The notes under the pieces: generated by a model
Told to the model about the DNA's origin: nothing
Database searches by the model: none
Seen by the model: only the letters and a program-made list of their open reading frames with translations
Made by a program: the position numbers and the translations under genes
From: an uncultured Streptococcus sp.
GTDB taxonomy: Bacteria > Bacillota > Bacilli > Lactobacillales > Streptococcaceae
Assembly: GCA_934229725.1 (NCBI GenBank)
Contig: CAKQDX010000005.1
Coordinates: forward strand, 1-64,000
Length of the DNA: 64,000 nt
Direction: 5' to 3'
In this document: one piece after another, positions 15,322 to 24,370 of the stretch
Layout of the letters: every line of letters starts with the position of its first letter
Numbering within the stretch: the first letter of the stretch is position 1

Positions 15322-16020
15322 TTAGTAAGCTTTCTTATTCTCTTCTTCTTTACGACGTGCCCAAGTTGCAAGAGGGAAACACATGATAAAGTAGAGGAGG
15401 GCAGCTCCAGCAAAGGCTGGCACATAATTGGTTGTATCATAAGCCCAAGCCTTAGCCGTGAACATAATATCAGCTCCAGAGATGATGGCAACTGTCGAAG
15501 TGTTCTTAATCAAGTTAACCACTTGGTTGGTCAATGGTGGCAAGATAGTACGAACAGCTTGAGGCAAGATGATGATACGCATGGTATCGGCATAGGTAAA
15601 CCCTTGAGACAAAGCTGCTTCGGTTTGACCTTTAGGAACGGCCTCAATACCTGTACGAATAATTTCAGAGATATAGGCTCCGGTGTAGATACCCACACAG
15701 AGGATAGCCGTCAATGAAATAGGAAGCATGACATGACCGTCCGTCAAGATTGAAATCCCATAGAAGACAACCACGAATTGGACAAGCAGTGGCGTGTTTT
15801 GGAAGATTTCGACATAAACACGAGCAATGCCACGAAGGACCTTGTTATGAGTCGAACTCATAGCTCCAAAGATGAGCCCAAGAAGAAGGGCCACAATCAA
15901 AGCCCCAATCGAGATGCCGAGGGTGTAGAAGAAGCCTTTGGCAAATTGTCCAAAGTTAGCGAAGAAAGCAGTCCAACGTTCAAGAGCGAAAGGACTAGCC
16001 GTTTCAGTTAAAAGATACAT
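15322..16020 (-). CDS. Amino-acid ABC transporter permease, copy 2 (GlnM-like)
   Basis: 232 residues, three substitutions from the copy at 12149. Family features, spacing and SD are the same. The very high conservation of permeases and ATPase beside a diverged binding protein suggests that the two binding proteins feed functionally equivalent membrane complexes. Confidence 0.85.
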   Translation of the reverse strand: MYLLTETASPFALERWTAFFANFGQFAKGFFYTLGISIGALIVALLLGLIFGAMSSTHNKVLRGIARVYVEIFQNTPLLVQFVVVFYGISILTDGHVMLPISLTAILCVGIYTGAYISEIIRTGIEAVPKGQTEAALSQGFTYADTMRIIILPQAVRTILPPLTNQVVNLIKNTSTVAIISGADIMFTAKAWAYDTTNYVPAFAGAALLYFIMCFPLATWARRKEEENKKAY

Positions 16021-16037
16021 ATATTCAGGACTCCTTT

Positions 16038-16871
16038 CTATTTGTCTTCAGCCTTAGCTGGTTTCAAGTGATATTTATCGTAGAGTCTTTGAAGACTACC
16101 ATCCTTTTGCCATTTAGCCAACAAATCGTTAGTGTAGTCAATCAAGTCTTGGTTAGACTTACTTGAAGCGATACCGTATTCTTGAGTTTTGAAACCTTCA
16201 TCTAGGATCTTGGTTTTATCACTTTCGTAACCTGACAAGATTGATTTGTCACCAGCGAAGGCATCAATACGATAAGCATAGAGGGATACGGCTAACTCAG
16301 GATATGAGCCTAGTTGAACATAATCAAACTTAAGATTGTGGGCTGAAGCATATTCTTGAACAGCTGCTTTAGCAGATGAGCCTTGAGAAACTCCAATGGT
16401 TTTTCCGTTTAAATCAGATAGTTTCTTATAACCAGATTTTGTTTGAACGAGGAAACCGATTTGGTCATAGTAGTAGGGATTTGACATGGCATATGAAGCC
16501 TTACGCTCATCTGTGATGGTATAAGTAGCGATAAGCATGTCAATAGTCCCATTGTCCATAAGGGCCTCACGAGTTTGTGGGGTAACCGCTGTAAAATTCA
16601 CCTTAACCTTAAGTTCTTTGGCAATTTTCTTAGCGAGGTCAATTTCCATCCCTTGATAGGTATTGGTTTTAGCTGAGTAGTAACCAAAATTTGGGACATC
16701 TTGTTTGACGCCAACATTTATAGTCCCTTTTTTGACAATTTTTTGAATTGCAGCACTATTGAGTAGTTTACTGCTTTCATCTGCCCGACTGCTTTGGGTG
16801 TTCCAAAGGAGAACTGCTACAAAAGCTATAGCAGAGATAGCTAAAATGCGACTAAGTTTCTTGATTAACAT
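16038..16871 (-). CDS. Amino-acid-binding protein, copy 2 (GlnH-like)
   Basis: 277 residues, same length as copy 1 but the most diverged gene of the pair (about 78% identity by hand count). The signal segment is unrelated in detail, and pocket-region motifs differ: DAFAGDKS replaces NAFSVDKS, TPQTREALMD replaces TTQTREPLMD, and MLIATYTIT replaces LLIGTYTIN. The last ~50 residues are almost identical, which may mark gene conversion or contact with the shared permeases. Likely a different or broader amino-acid specificity; this is inference. Confidence 0.87.
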   Translation of the reverse strand: MLIKKLSRILAISAIAFVAVLLWNTQSSRADESSKLLNSAAIQKIVKKGTINVGVKQDVPNFGYYSAKTNTYQGMEIDLAKKIAKELKVKVNFTAVTPQTREALMDNGTIDMLIATYTITDERKASYAMSNPYYYDQIGFLVQTKSGYKKLSDLNGKTIGVSQGSSAKAAVQEYASAHNLKFDYVQLGSYPELAVSLYAYRIDAFAGDKSILSGYESDKTKILDEGFKTQEYGIASSKSNQDLIDYTNDLLAKWQKDGSLQRLYDKYHLKPAKAEDK

Positions 16872-16880
16872 AAGCCCTCC

Positions 16881-17648
16881 TTAGGCGTCGACTTGAACAC
16901 GATCAGAGTTGTGATCGATAATCTTAGAAAGGAATTGCACCGCACGAGGTTCTGTAGGATTGTCAAAGAAACCATCAACATCAGTAGTGTCGACAAGAAT
17001 TTGACCTTCAGCCATGAAAATGATACGGTCAGCCACACTACGGGCAAAGCCCATTTCGTGGGTAACAACTACCATGTTCATACCACCTTTGGCAAGGTTT
17101 TGCATAACAGCAAGCACGTCACCAATAGTTTCAGGGTCAAGGGCTGATGTTGGTTCGTCAAAGAGCAAAAGCTCAGGATTCATAGCGAGACCACGGGCAA
17201 TAGCGACACGTTGCTTTTGTCCACCTGAAAGCATACCAGGGTAAGAATCTTTCTTATCCCACATGTTAACGTAGCGAAGGAATTTTTCAGCAGTCTTTTC
17301 AGCTTCGGCCTTACTGATGCCGAGAACCTTGATGGGTGCCAAGGTTACATTTTCGAGAACGGTTTTGTGAGGGTAGAGGTTAAAGTGTTGGAAAACCATA
17401 CCAGCTTCTTTACGCAATTCTACCAAATCTTTGGCAGATGCTTCAGTAACGTTATGTCCGTTAACGATGAGGGTCCCATTCTCAATAGATTCCAAAGCAT
17501 TGATTGTACGGATAAGGGTAGATTTCCCAGAACCAGAAGGTCCCAAGAGAACCACAACTTGTCCTTTTTCAATTTCTAGGTTGATATCACGAAGAGCGTG
17601 ATAATCTCCGTAATATTTATTGACATTTTTAAATTCAATAAGTGCCAT
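16881..17648 (-). CDS. Amino-acid ABC transporter ATPase, copy 2 (GlnQ-like)
   Basis: 255 residues reading identical to copy 1, with the same Walker A, LSGGQ, Walker B and switch His. AGGAGG SD. Its promoter has the same geometry as copy 1, but the GlnR palindrome is absent, so the duplicate operon is probably under different nitrogen control. Identity at protein level with only scattered synonymous DNA differences indicates strong purifying selection or recent conversion. Confidence 0.92.
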   Translation of the reverse strand: MALIEFKNVNKYYGDYHALRDINLEIEKGQVVVLLGPSGSGKSTLIRTINALESIENGTLIVNGHNVTEASAKDLVELRKEAGMVFQHFNLYPHKTVLENVTLAPIKVLGISKAEAEKTAEKFLRYVNMWDKKDSYPGMLSGGQKQRVAIARGLAMNPELLLFDEPTSALDPETIGDVLAVMQNLAKGGMNMVVVTHEMGFARSVADRIIFMAEGQILVDTTDVDGFFDNPTEPRAVQFLSKIIDHNSDRVQVDA

Positions 17649-17696
17649 AAGAGCCTCCTAAATTTTTTGCTTTTAAATATGTAATAACAAGTGAGT

Positions 17697-17725
17697 ATTT
17701 TACTATAGACTGCCTTAAATGTCAA
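17697..17725 (-). promoter_or_regulatory. Promoter of transporter operon copy 2
   Basis: On the minus strand TTGACA (17725-17720), 17-base spacer, TAAAAT (17702-17697). Just downstream there is only TGTTATTACAT, which lacks the 7-base spacer of a GlnR box. Confidence 0.88.
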
Positions 17726-17835
17726 AAATGTTTGAAAATTCAATCATAATATTAATTTTTAACGAATATAAGCCATTAGTGGAGTTTGAAAATTACAGGT
17801 AAGTCTGTATCTTACTAGGAACGCATATCCCAAAC

Positions 17836-17864
17836 TTGGTCCTTAACCTAATTTTTGGTATAAT
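17836..17864 (+). promoter_or_regulatory. vicR promoter
   Basis: TTGGTC (17836-17841), 17-base spacer, TATAAT (17859-17864) with TGG before it. Leader of about 60 bases. Confidence 0.75.
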
Positions 17865-17933
17865 AGAATAGATACGTAAAGTGGATTGCTTTACTAAATT
17901 GAAATGAATTAAGAAAACCGATGAGGTGTTTGT

Positions 17934-18644
17934 ATGAAAAAAATTTTAGTTGTTGATGATGAAAGACCAATTTCGGATATTATCAAGTTTAATCTAACAA
18001 AGGAAGGTTACGAAGTTGTGACGGCCTTTGATGGTCGTGAAGCTTTGGAGCAGTTTGAAGCTGAAAATCCTGATTTAGTTATCTTGGACTTGATGTTACC
18101 TGAACTAGATGGTTTAGAGGTAGCAAAGGAAATCCGTAAAACAAGTCATACACCGATTATCATGCTTTCAGCTAAAGATAGCGAGTTTGATAAGGTCATT
18201 GGCTTGGAAATTGGGGCAGACGATTATGTCACTAAACCTTTTTCAAATCGTGAGTTGTTAGCACGGATTAAGGCCCATTTGCGTCGAACAGAGACTATTG
18301 AAACAGCAGCGGCGGAAGAGAGCTCAAACTCTGGCAAGAAAGAAATTTCAATTGGTGAATTAATTATCGTTCCAGATGCCTTTGTAGCTAAAAAACGTGG
18401 GAATGAAGTTGAATTGACTCACCGTGAATTTGAATTGCTCTTCCATTTGGCAACTCACATGGGACAAGTTATGACACGTGAGCATTTACTTGAAACTGTT
18501 TGGGGCTATGACTATTTTGGTGATGTGCGTACGGTTGACGTCACTATTCGTCGTCTTCGTGAAAAAATTGAAGACACGCCAAGCCGCCCTGAGTATATTT
18601 TGACCCGCCGTGGTGTTGGCTACTACATGAAGAACTATGACTAG
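17934..18644 (+). CDS. vicR: Response regulator VicR (WalR)
   Basis: 236 residues: receiver domain 1-120 with the acidic pair VVDDE, phospho-acceptor Asp52 in VILDLMLPE and Lys in DDYVTKPF, then an OmpR/PhoB winged-helix DNA-binding domain ending RRGVGYYMKNYD. Master regulator of cell-wall hydrolases in low-GC Gram-positives; essential in several streptococci. First gene of vicRKX, overlapping vicK by 8 bases. The autolysin at 38480 is a plausible target, not tested here. Confidence 0.96.
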   Translation: MKKILVVDDERPISDIIKFNLTKEGYEVVTAFDGREALEQFEAENPDLVILDLMLPELDGLEVAKEIRKTSHTPIIMLSAKDSEFDKVIGLEIGADDYVTKPFSNRELLARIKAHLRRTETIETAAAEESSNSGKKEISIGELIIVPDAFVAKKRGNEVELTHREFELLFHLATHMGQVMTREHLLETVWGYDYFGDVRTVDVTIRRLREKIEDTPSRPEYILTRRGVGYYMKNYD

Positions 18645-19977
18645 TATTGGCTTAAATATTACGAGCTTTGAGTTAGCCTTACTCTTTACTCTCTTATTTG
18701 TTGCTTTTTACTTTATTTTCCTTGCCTATCGTGATTACCGTCAAGTCAAGAACATTCGGAAGTTGACTAAGCGAGTAAAATCTTTGATGGCTGGCAATTA
18801 TAATGAAGAGTTACGCTTAAAGGGAGATTCGGAGCTCTTAGAGCTGGCAAATAGCTTGAATGATTTATCAGACGTTTTCCGTCTGACGCACGAAAATCTA
18901 GCCCAAGAAAAAAATCGATTGTCTTCAGTCCTTTCTTATATGAGTGATGGGGTTATTGCCACCAATCGTCGTGGTCAAATTACCATGATTAATAGTACAG
19001 CCAAGCGTTTGTTAAATATCGATCGGGAAACGGCGACTCAGATGTCAATTTTGGATTTGTTAGATGGTGAAAGTCCCTATACTTATAGTGAATTGCTATC
19101 TAAGACTCCGGAAATTCTTTTGTCACGTCGAGATGCTAACGATGAGTTTGTAACCTTGCGTGTCAATTTCGCCTTGATTCGTAAGGAGTCTGGTTTTATT
19201 TCAGGTCTGGTTGCTGTTATTCATGACGCTACTGAACAGGAAAAAGAAGAACGTGAACGTCGCTTGTTCGTATCAAACGTCAGTCACGAATTGCGGACGC
19301 CTTTGACTTCCGTTAAGTCCTACCTTGAAGCTCTTGATGATGGTGCCCTTGATGAAGAGATTGCTCCAAACTTTATTAAAGTCTCTTTGGATGAAACCAA
19401 CCGAATGATGAGGATGGTTTCTGATCTTTTGGCTCTATCCCATATTGATAATAAGAGCACACATCTTGATGTTGAAATGACCAATTTCACGGCCTTTATG
19501 ACCTATATCTTGAATCGCTTTGATCAAATCAAAAGTCAAGAAAATAATACTGGCAAGGATTATGAAATTATTCGAGATTATCCTGTTAATTCTATTTGGG
19601 TGGAAATTGACACAGATAAGATGACTCAAGTCGTGGATAATATTCTTAATAATGCCATCAAGTATTCACCCGATGGCGGAAAGATTACAGTGTCCATGAA
19701 GACAACAGATGCACAATTGATTGTTTCAATTTCCGACCAAGGTTTAGGTATTCCTAAGAAAGATTTGCCTTTGATTTTCGACCGTTTTTACCGTGTTGAC
19801 AAGGCAAGAAGCCGTGCTCAAGGTGGAACTGGTTTAGGCTTGTCCATTGCCAAGGAAATTATTAAACAACATAATGGCTTTATTTGGGCTAAGAGTGAAT
19901 ATGGTAAGGGTTCAACCTTTACAATTGTTCTTCCATATGACAAGGATGCCATGATGGTTGATGATTGGGAGATGTAG
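18637..19977 (+). CDS. vicK: Sensor histidine kinase VicK (WalK)
   Basis: 446 residues. Streptococcal form with one membrane helix (about 12-31) and almost no extracellular part, then HAMP, PAS (about 93-200), HisKA with His217 in SHELRTPLTSVKSY, and HATPase with NILNNAIKYSPDGG, DQGLGIP and GGTGLGLSIAKE. Senses state of the wall or division site and phosphorylates VicR. All catalytic motifs are intact. Confidence 0.96.
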   Translation: MTSIGLNITSFELALLFTLLFVAFYFIFLAYRDYRQVKNIRKLTKRVKSLMAGNYNEELRLKGDSELLELANSLNDLSDVFRLTHENLAQEKNRLSSVLSYMSDGVIATNRRGQITMINSTAKRLLNIDRETATQMSILDLLDGESPYTYSELLSKTPEILLSRRDANDEFVTLRVNFALIRKESGFISGLVAVIHDATEQEKEERERRLFVSNVSHELRTPLTSVKSYLEALDDGALDEEIAPNFIKVSLDETNRMMRMVSDLLALSHIDNKSTHLDVEMTNFTAFMTYILNRFDQIKSQENNTGKDYEIIRDYPVNSIWVEIDTDKMTQVVDNILNNAIKYSPDGGKITVSMKTTDAQLIVSISDQGLGIPKKDLPLIFDRFYRVDKARSRAQGGTGLGLSIAKEIIKQHNGFIWAKSEYGKGSTFTIVLPYDKDAMMVDDWEM

Positions 19978-19982
19978 TAGAA

Positions 19983-20795
19983 ATGACCTCAGATATAGGG
20001 TTTAAATATAGTATTTTGGCTTCAGGATCTACTGGAAATTCTTTTTACTTGGAAACTCCAGAAAAGAAAATTCTCATAGATGCTGGTTTGTCAGGTAAGA
20101 AAATTACAAATTTGCTAGCTGAGATTGATCGTGATCCGAGTGATCTTGATGCTATCTTAGTAACGCATGAACATAAGGACCATATCCATGGTGTCGGTGT
20201 TCTAGCTCGTAAATATGGTATGGACATATACGCTAATGAAAAGACTTGGCAGATTATGGACAGTAAAAATATGCTAGGTAAGGTTGATAATAGCCAGAAG
20301 CACGTTTTTTCTCGTGACAAGATTATGACCTTTGGTGATATCGACATTGAATCTTTTGGAGTTAGTCATGATGCTATAGATCCACAGTTCTACCGCTTTA
20401 TGAAAGACGGAAAGAGCTTTGTCATGTTGACGGATACGGGCTATGTATCAGATCGCATGGCTGGGATTATTGAAAATGCTGATGGCTATCTGATTGAATC
20501 CAATCATGATGTTGAAATCTTGAGAGCAGGCTCTTACCCTTGGTCAACCAAGCAACGTATCCTCTCTGATCAAGGTCACTTGTGTAATGAAGATGGGGCG
20601 GATGCTATGATTCGTACCATCGGTAATAAAACTAAAAAAATCTATCTGGGTCACCTTTCCAAAGAAAATAATATCAAGGAATTGGCTCATATGACGATGG
20701 AAAATCAGTTGGCACGGGCTGACTTTGGTGTTGGTACTGACTTTAAGGTTTTTGATACCTCTCCAGATACAGCCACTCCACTGACTGATATTTAG
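19983..20795 (+). CDS. vicX: VicX, metallo-beta-lactamase-fold protein (YycJ family)
   Basis: 270 residues from ATG 19983, starting MTSDIGFKYSILASGSTGN like family members; a TTG at 19965 overlapping vicK is the alternative. The metal site VTHEHKDH near 62-69 is intact, with later His and Asp ligands (LTDTG, LGHLSKENN). YycJ-type proteins resemble double-strand DNA exonucleases; in streptococci vicX modulates VicRK output and competence-related traits. Third gene of the operon, closing at a bidirectional-looking terminator. Confidence 0.92.
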   Translation: MTSDIGFKYSILASGSTGNSFYLETPEKKILIDAGLSGKKITNLLAEIDRDPSDLDAILVTHEHKDHIHGVGVLARKYGMDIYANEKTWQIMDSKNMLGKVDNSQKHVFSRDKIMTFGDIDIESFGVSHDAIDPQFYRFMKDGKSFVMLTDTGYVSDRMAGIIENADGYLIESNHDVEILRAGSYPWSTKQRILSDQGHLCNEDGADAMIRTIGNKTKKIYLGHLSKENNIKELAHMTMENQLARADFGVGTDFKVFDTSPDTATPLTDI

Positions 20796-20805
20796 AGAAT
20801 AGTAA

Positions 20806-20841
20806 AAGAGCTACACTAATAAGTTTAGTGTGGCTCTTTTT
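20806..20841 (+). terminator. vicRKX terminator
   Basis: AAGAGC-T-ACACTAA, loop, TTAGTGT-G-GCTCTTTTT. Confidence 0.88.
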
Positions 20842-20856
20842 GAAAGGATTATTATT

Positions 20857-21216
20857 ATGAAGGTCATTTATCTCTCCTTAGGTTTTATCTCACTCGGTTT
20901 GGGAATTCTTGGTATTCCCCTCCCAATATTGCCGACAACACCTTTTCTACTTTTAGCCATTGCTTGTTTTGCTAGAAGTTCTAAACGTTTTGAGAAATGG
21001 TTATATCATACTAAATTGTATCAAAGTTATGTAGCAGATTTTCGCGAAACCAAATCAATTGCTAAAGAACGAAAGAAAAAGATTATTATCCAAATCTATG
21101 TCTTGATGGGGATTTCAATCTTCTTCGCTCCTATTCTTTGGGTGAAAATCGGACTATTTTGCCTAACACTTTTCATCACCTATTATTTATTTAAGGTTAT
21201 TCCTGATAAAGACTAA
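20857..21216 (+). CDS. DUF454 (YbaN family) membrane protein
   Basis: 119 residues from ATG 20857 (AAAGGA nine bases ahead, part of the previous terminator tail). Hydrophobic segments at about 3-37 and 75-112; family signature PLPILPTTPFLLLAIACFARSS near 24-45. DUF454 proteins are small inner-membrane proteins of unknown function. It stands alone between two terminators, read through or served by a promoter not recognised. Confidence 0.85.
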   Translation: MKVIYLSLGFISLGLGILGIPLPILPTTPFLLLAIACFARSSKRFEKWLYHTKLYQSYVADFRETKSIAKERKKKIIIQIYVLMGISIFFAPILWVKIGLFCLTLFITYYLFKVIPDKD

Positions 21217-21225
21217 GCTATCATC

Positions 21226-21260
21226 AAAAAATGAGACTTCCAAAAAGGAGTCTCATTTTA
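21226..21260. terminator. Shared bidirectional terminator
   Basis: AAAAAATGAGACT, loop, AGTCTCATTTTA: a stem flanked by A and T runs, serving DUF454 on the plus strand and the Fem gene on the minus strand. Confidence 0.85.
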
Positions 21261-21267
21261 AATATTA

Positions 21268-22482
21268 TTAATGTTTGCTTCTAATTTTTTTACGAACTTT
21301 ATAGGCAAAGTTTGCTAAGCCGTAAAGAGGACTAACTGGAAGGTTGAATTCACCAATGAATTGTTCAATACGAGGATTGAATTTTGATTTGAAGTTATAC
21401 AAGCCACCGTCCAAGGAATTTTCAATACCTCCCATGTTTTGCCAGTCAGCACCACGCTCAAAAGCATGATTAGCAGTTTCATACCATGTCAGGATAGCTG
21501 GTTGATAACGGCGGTAGTCTTCATCCATACCAGCGTAGATATTCTCAGATGTCTTGCCAAATTCAAGAACTAGGGTACCTGAGAGAGGGACTGTCTGATT
21601 TCCAGCATCTACTTTTTCTTGGAGAAAGGCAATTTCTTCTTTAAGACGTTTGTGCTCTTGCTTATTGTTCTCAACTTTTCCAGGTTTGGTCTTTTCTGTG
21701 AACTTGGCTGCATCAGCAATGTTCTTTTCCAGTTGTTTATTAAGGTCTTTAAGACGGGCTGGCAAGTCTAATGTTGAGAGTGTGATGTATGACGATTCTG
21801 GGTAAGTCGTCAACAACTTTTCATAATAGTCAATGCCACGAAGGTGGATGTTTTTACGAGCTTCAGTCTTTTTCATCAAAGATGAGAATTGTTCAAGAAG
21901 TTCAGTGCCACCAAATTGAACTGAAATTCCTTTGTTCCGAGCAGTACGAACAGCCTGCTTGGTGCTCTTAGAGAGTTGTTCTTCAGTGAAATCTTCCTTA
22001 TGGATATTAGCCTGGAAGCGTGGTTGAATATTTTCAGCCATGTCTTCAGTGAGACCAGTCCATTCAACACCAAGAGATTGGATATATTTGGCAATAGCCA
22101 TAGTATCTTCGTTGATGTTAACTTCTTGAGAAATCAAATTTTTAGTGACAAAAAGGCTAGGATCAAATTTAACAAAGAGGGCGTGTTTTGTTTTGGCATA
22201 TTTTTTCAGTGAAGCCATGACAAAAGCGACTAACTCTTTATCGTGGTAGTCCATGATAGGGCCTCGTGGGATGTAAATCATTGAGAAGCCAAGAGGCAGT
22301 GGTTGAATAAGAACACTAGCAACGGCAACAAGTTTGTCATCTTGATAGAAACCTAGACGGTCATTTCCCCAACTATCCTTGATTTTTGCCCATGAGCTAC
22401 TTTGTAATAAGTTGGTTTGAGGACTATCAATCACAAAGCGGTCATGCTCAGAAGTACTGAGACCAGTTTTATAGGTATACAT
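21268..22482 (-). CDS. FemABX/MurMN-type peptidoglycan branching transferase
   Basis: 404 residues with two GNAT-like halves and the helical-arm insertion typical of FemA enzymes: a charged coiled coil at about 250-295 (LKEEIAFLQEKVDAG). LLQSSSWAKIKDSWG near 26-40 and GLYNFKSKFNP near 375 are family hallmarks. Such enzymes add amino acids from aminoacyl-tRNA to lipid II to build the cross-bridge. One base after the HAD gene stop and without a clear SD, so translationally coupled. Which cross-bridge residue it adds cannot be read from sequence. Confidence 0.88.
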   Translation of the reverse strand: MYTYKTGLSTSEHDRFVIDSPQTNLLQSSSWAKIKDSWGNDRLGFYQDDKLVAVASVLIQPLPLGFSMIYIPRGPIMDYHDKELVAFVMASLKKYAKTKHALFVKFDPSLFVTKNLISQEVNINEDTMAIAKYIQSLGVEWTGLTEDMAENIQPRFQANIHKEDFTEEQLSKSTKQAVRTARNKGISVQFGGTELLEQFSSLMKKTEARKNIHLRGIDYYEKLLTTYPESSYITLSTLDLPARLKDLNKQLEKNIADAAKFTEKTKPGKVENNKQEHKRLKEEIAFLQEKVDAGNQTVPLSGTLVLEFGKTSENIYAGMDEDYRRYQPAILTWYETANHAFERGADWQNMGGIENSLDGGLYNFKSKFNPRIEQFIGEFNLPVSPLYGLANFAYKVRKKIRSKH

Positions 22483-22483
22483 A

Positions 22484-23293
22484 TTAGTCTAGAACCCACT
22501 TTCTAATAGCATAAGCGACACCAGATTCATCATTTGATTTTGTGATGTGTTTGGCGATTTTCTTGATTTCTGGATTTCCATTTTCCATAACAACAGGAGA
22601 GCCAACGACTTCAAGCATAGCACGGTCATTTTCTTCATCTCCGATAGCCATTGTTTCTTCCTTAGAAAGACCGAGTTTCTCAGCAAGATGGGTTACAGCA
22701 ATCCCTTTGTTGGCTGTTTTCTTGAGAATTTCTAGGTAAAATGGTGTTGATTTTACAATGGTAAAGCGGTCGTAAAATTCTTGTGGAAGTTTAGCAATAG
22801 CTCCATCAAGAATTTCAGGTTCATCGATATACATGGCCTTAACAAATTCCTTGTCAGCCACCTCTTCAGGTGTACGATAGTAAATTGGCATATGAACAAG
22901 TGTAGACTCATGAACTGTGTAGCGTCCAATATTTCGATTACTTGTGTAGATACCATCTTTAGTGATAGCGTGAGAATGGACACCAAGCTTGTTGGCCAAA
23001 ACTTCAATATCAAGATAGTCTTCATATGAGAGTGTCTCACGAATCAATTCATTACCAGTAGATGTTTCTTGAACCAGACCACCATTAAAAGTGATGACAT
23101 AGTCGCCATCTTGGTTAAGATTAAGTTCCTCAAGAAGTGGAAGCACGCCAGGAATAGGACGACCAGTCGCAATAACAACTTTAACACCCGCAGCCTTGGC
23201 CTCTTGAATCGCTTGAAAGACTTCAGGTGTGACTTGACGTTGGCTATTTAAAAGCGTCCCGTCAATATCAACAGCAATAAGTTTAATAGACAT
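22484..23293 (-). CDS. Cof-type HAD-family sugar-phosphate phosphatase
   Basis: 269 residues. HAD motif I is DIDGTLLNS near 9-17, motif II ATGRP near 41, motif III/IV GLSKEETMAIGDEENDRAML near 207-226. A large C2B cap between motifs II and III marks the Cof/YbiV group, which removes phosphate from sugar phosphates or FMN and similar compounds. Co-transcribed with the Fem gene, a pairing common in streptococci. Substrate unknown. Confidence 0.9.
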   Translation of the reverse strand: MSIKLIAVDIDGTLLNSQRQVTPEVFQAIQEAKAAGVKVVIATGRPIPGVLPLLEELNLNQDGDYVITFNGGLVQETSTGNELIRETLSYEDYLDIEVLANKLGVHSHAITKDGIYTSNRNIGRYTVHESTLVHMPIYYRTPEEVADKEFVKAMYIDEPEILDGAIAKLPQEFYDRFTIVKSTPFYLEILKKTANKGIAVTHLAEKLGLSKEETMAIGDEENDRAMLEVVGSPVVMENGNPEIKKIAKHITKSNDESGVAYAIRKWVLD

Positions 23294-23500
23294 ATAAATA
23301 CCTGTTTCATTTAGTTAGTTTCCCTTCTATTTTACTAAAATTTGGGCGCTTTGTCATAGTTCTTCCTGAGAAAAATGATATTGGTGAATTGAAAACTATT
23401 AAAGCCAAGTCCAAACTGTATAGAACGGTTTGTTAGTAAGAATTGCTCAAATGCTTTTTAATTGGTAAAATAAGGTCAGACTAATAAAGGAGAGACAAGA

Positions 23501-24367
23501 GTGATTCGATTTACCAACCAATTGACCGATAAAGAACGTAAGGAAGCAAAAGTATTGATTGCTTGCTGTCAAGCTAATGACCACACCTTTCGAGAACCTT
23601 ATCTCTCCAATATGCTTAATTTTGATCCCCAAATGCCGACCTTTTTCCTCTATTATCAAGAGGGAGAGTTGCTTGGTTTATTAACAGTTTATGCGGACAA
23701 TGAAGATGTTGAAGTGGCGATTTTAGTTGCCCAAGATTATCGCCGCAAAGGCATTGCGAGGAGTTTGTTTGACAAATTTCAGAAGAAAACGGCATCTTAT
23801 CCTATTCAATCAGTGACCTTTCAGTCAGAACGTGTTTTTCTAGATAATCATCCTGATTTTATCAGTCATTGGGGCCTAGTTGAAGATGCAGCCACTGAAA
23901 CCTGGCTAGGAAGAGAGAGAATACCCTATGCTCGGGATTCTCGTTCAGATATCAAGGTGCTCATAGCAGACACCTCTTATCTTGAAGAAATTGCCCAACT
24001 CCACCACCAAGCCTTTTCTGATGCAGAGGAAACACTTGAGGTGAGTCGAAGATATATTGCTGAGGCTTTGAAAGATTCCAATAGCCTACTTTACATCCTC
24101 CTCAAAGAAGGTCAGGTTATCGGAGTTTGTACAGTTGATTTATCTGGGAATAGCAACTACCTCTACGGGCTTGCTGTAGCAGAAGCCTATCGTGGCCAAG
24201 GCTATGGAAGCTACCTGGCAAAATCAGTCGTCAATCACCTCATTGCGCAAAATGACAAGTCCTTCCAAATAGCAGTGGAAGATGACAATGTGGGAGCCAA
24301 GCATTTGTATGAAAAGATTGGCTTTGTCAAACAAACCCAAGTGGTTTACTTGAAACAGAAGGAATGA
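23501..24367 (+). CDS. Two-domain GNAT acetyltransferase
   Basis: 288 residues, GTG start with AAAGGAGA ten bases ahead. Two GNAT modules are visible: VAILVAQDYRRKGIARSLFDKF near 75-96 and LYGLAVAEAYRGQGYGSYLAK near 225-245, each with the Q/R-x-x-G-x-G/A acetyl-CoA loop. The second half keeps the canonical GYG and ends in the usual LYEKIGF strand. Substrate unknown. Followed by the phosphorylase-like gene after only three bases, so the two are likely one operon. Confidence 0.85.
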   Translation: MIRFTNQLTDKERKEAKVLIACCQANDHTFREPYLSNMLNFDPQMPTFFLYYQEGELLGLLTVYADNEDVEVAILVAQDYRRKGIARSLFDKFQKKTASYPIQSVTFQSERVFLDNHPDFISHWGLVEDAATETWLGRERIPYARDSRSDIKVLIADTSYLEEIAQLHHQAFSDAEETLEVSRRYIAEALKDSNSLLYILLKEGQVIGVCTVDLSGNSNYLYGLAVAEAYRGQGYGSYLAKSVVNHLIAQNDKSFQIAVEDDNVGAKHLYEKIGFVKQTQVVYLKQKE

Positions 24368-24370
24368 CTA

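Noticed and set aside
17660..17690. GlnR box before transporter copy 2
   Set aside because: Only TGTTATTACAT is present; the required seven-base spacer and second half-site are missing.
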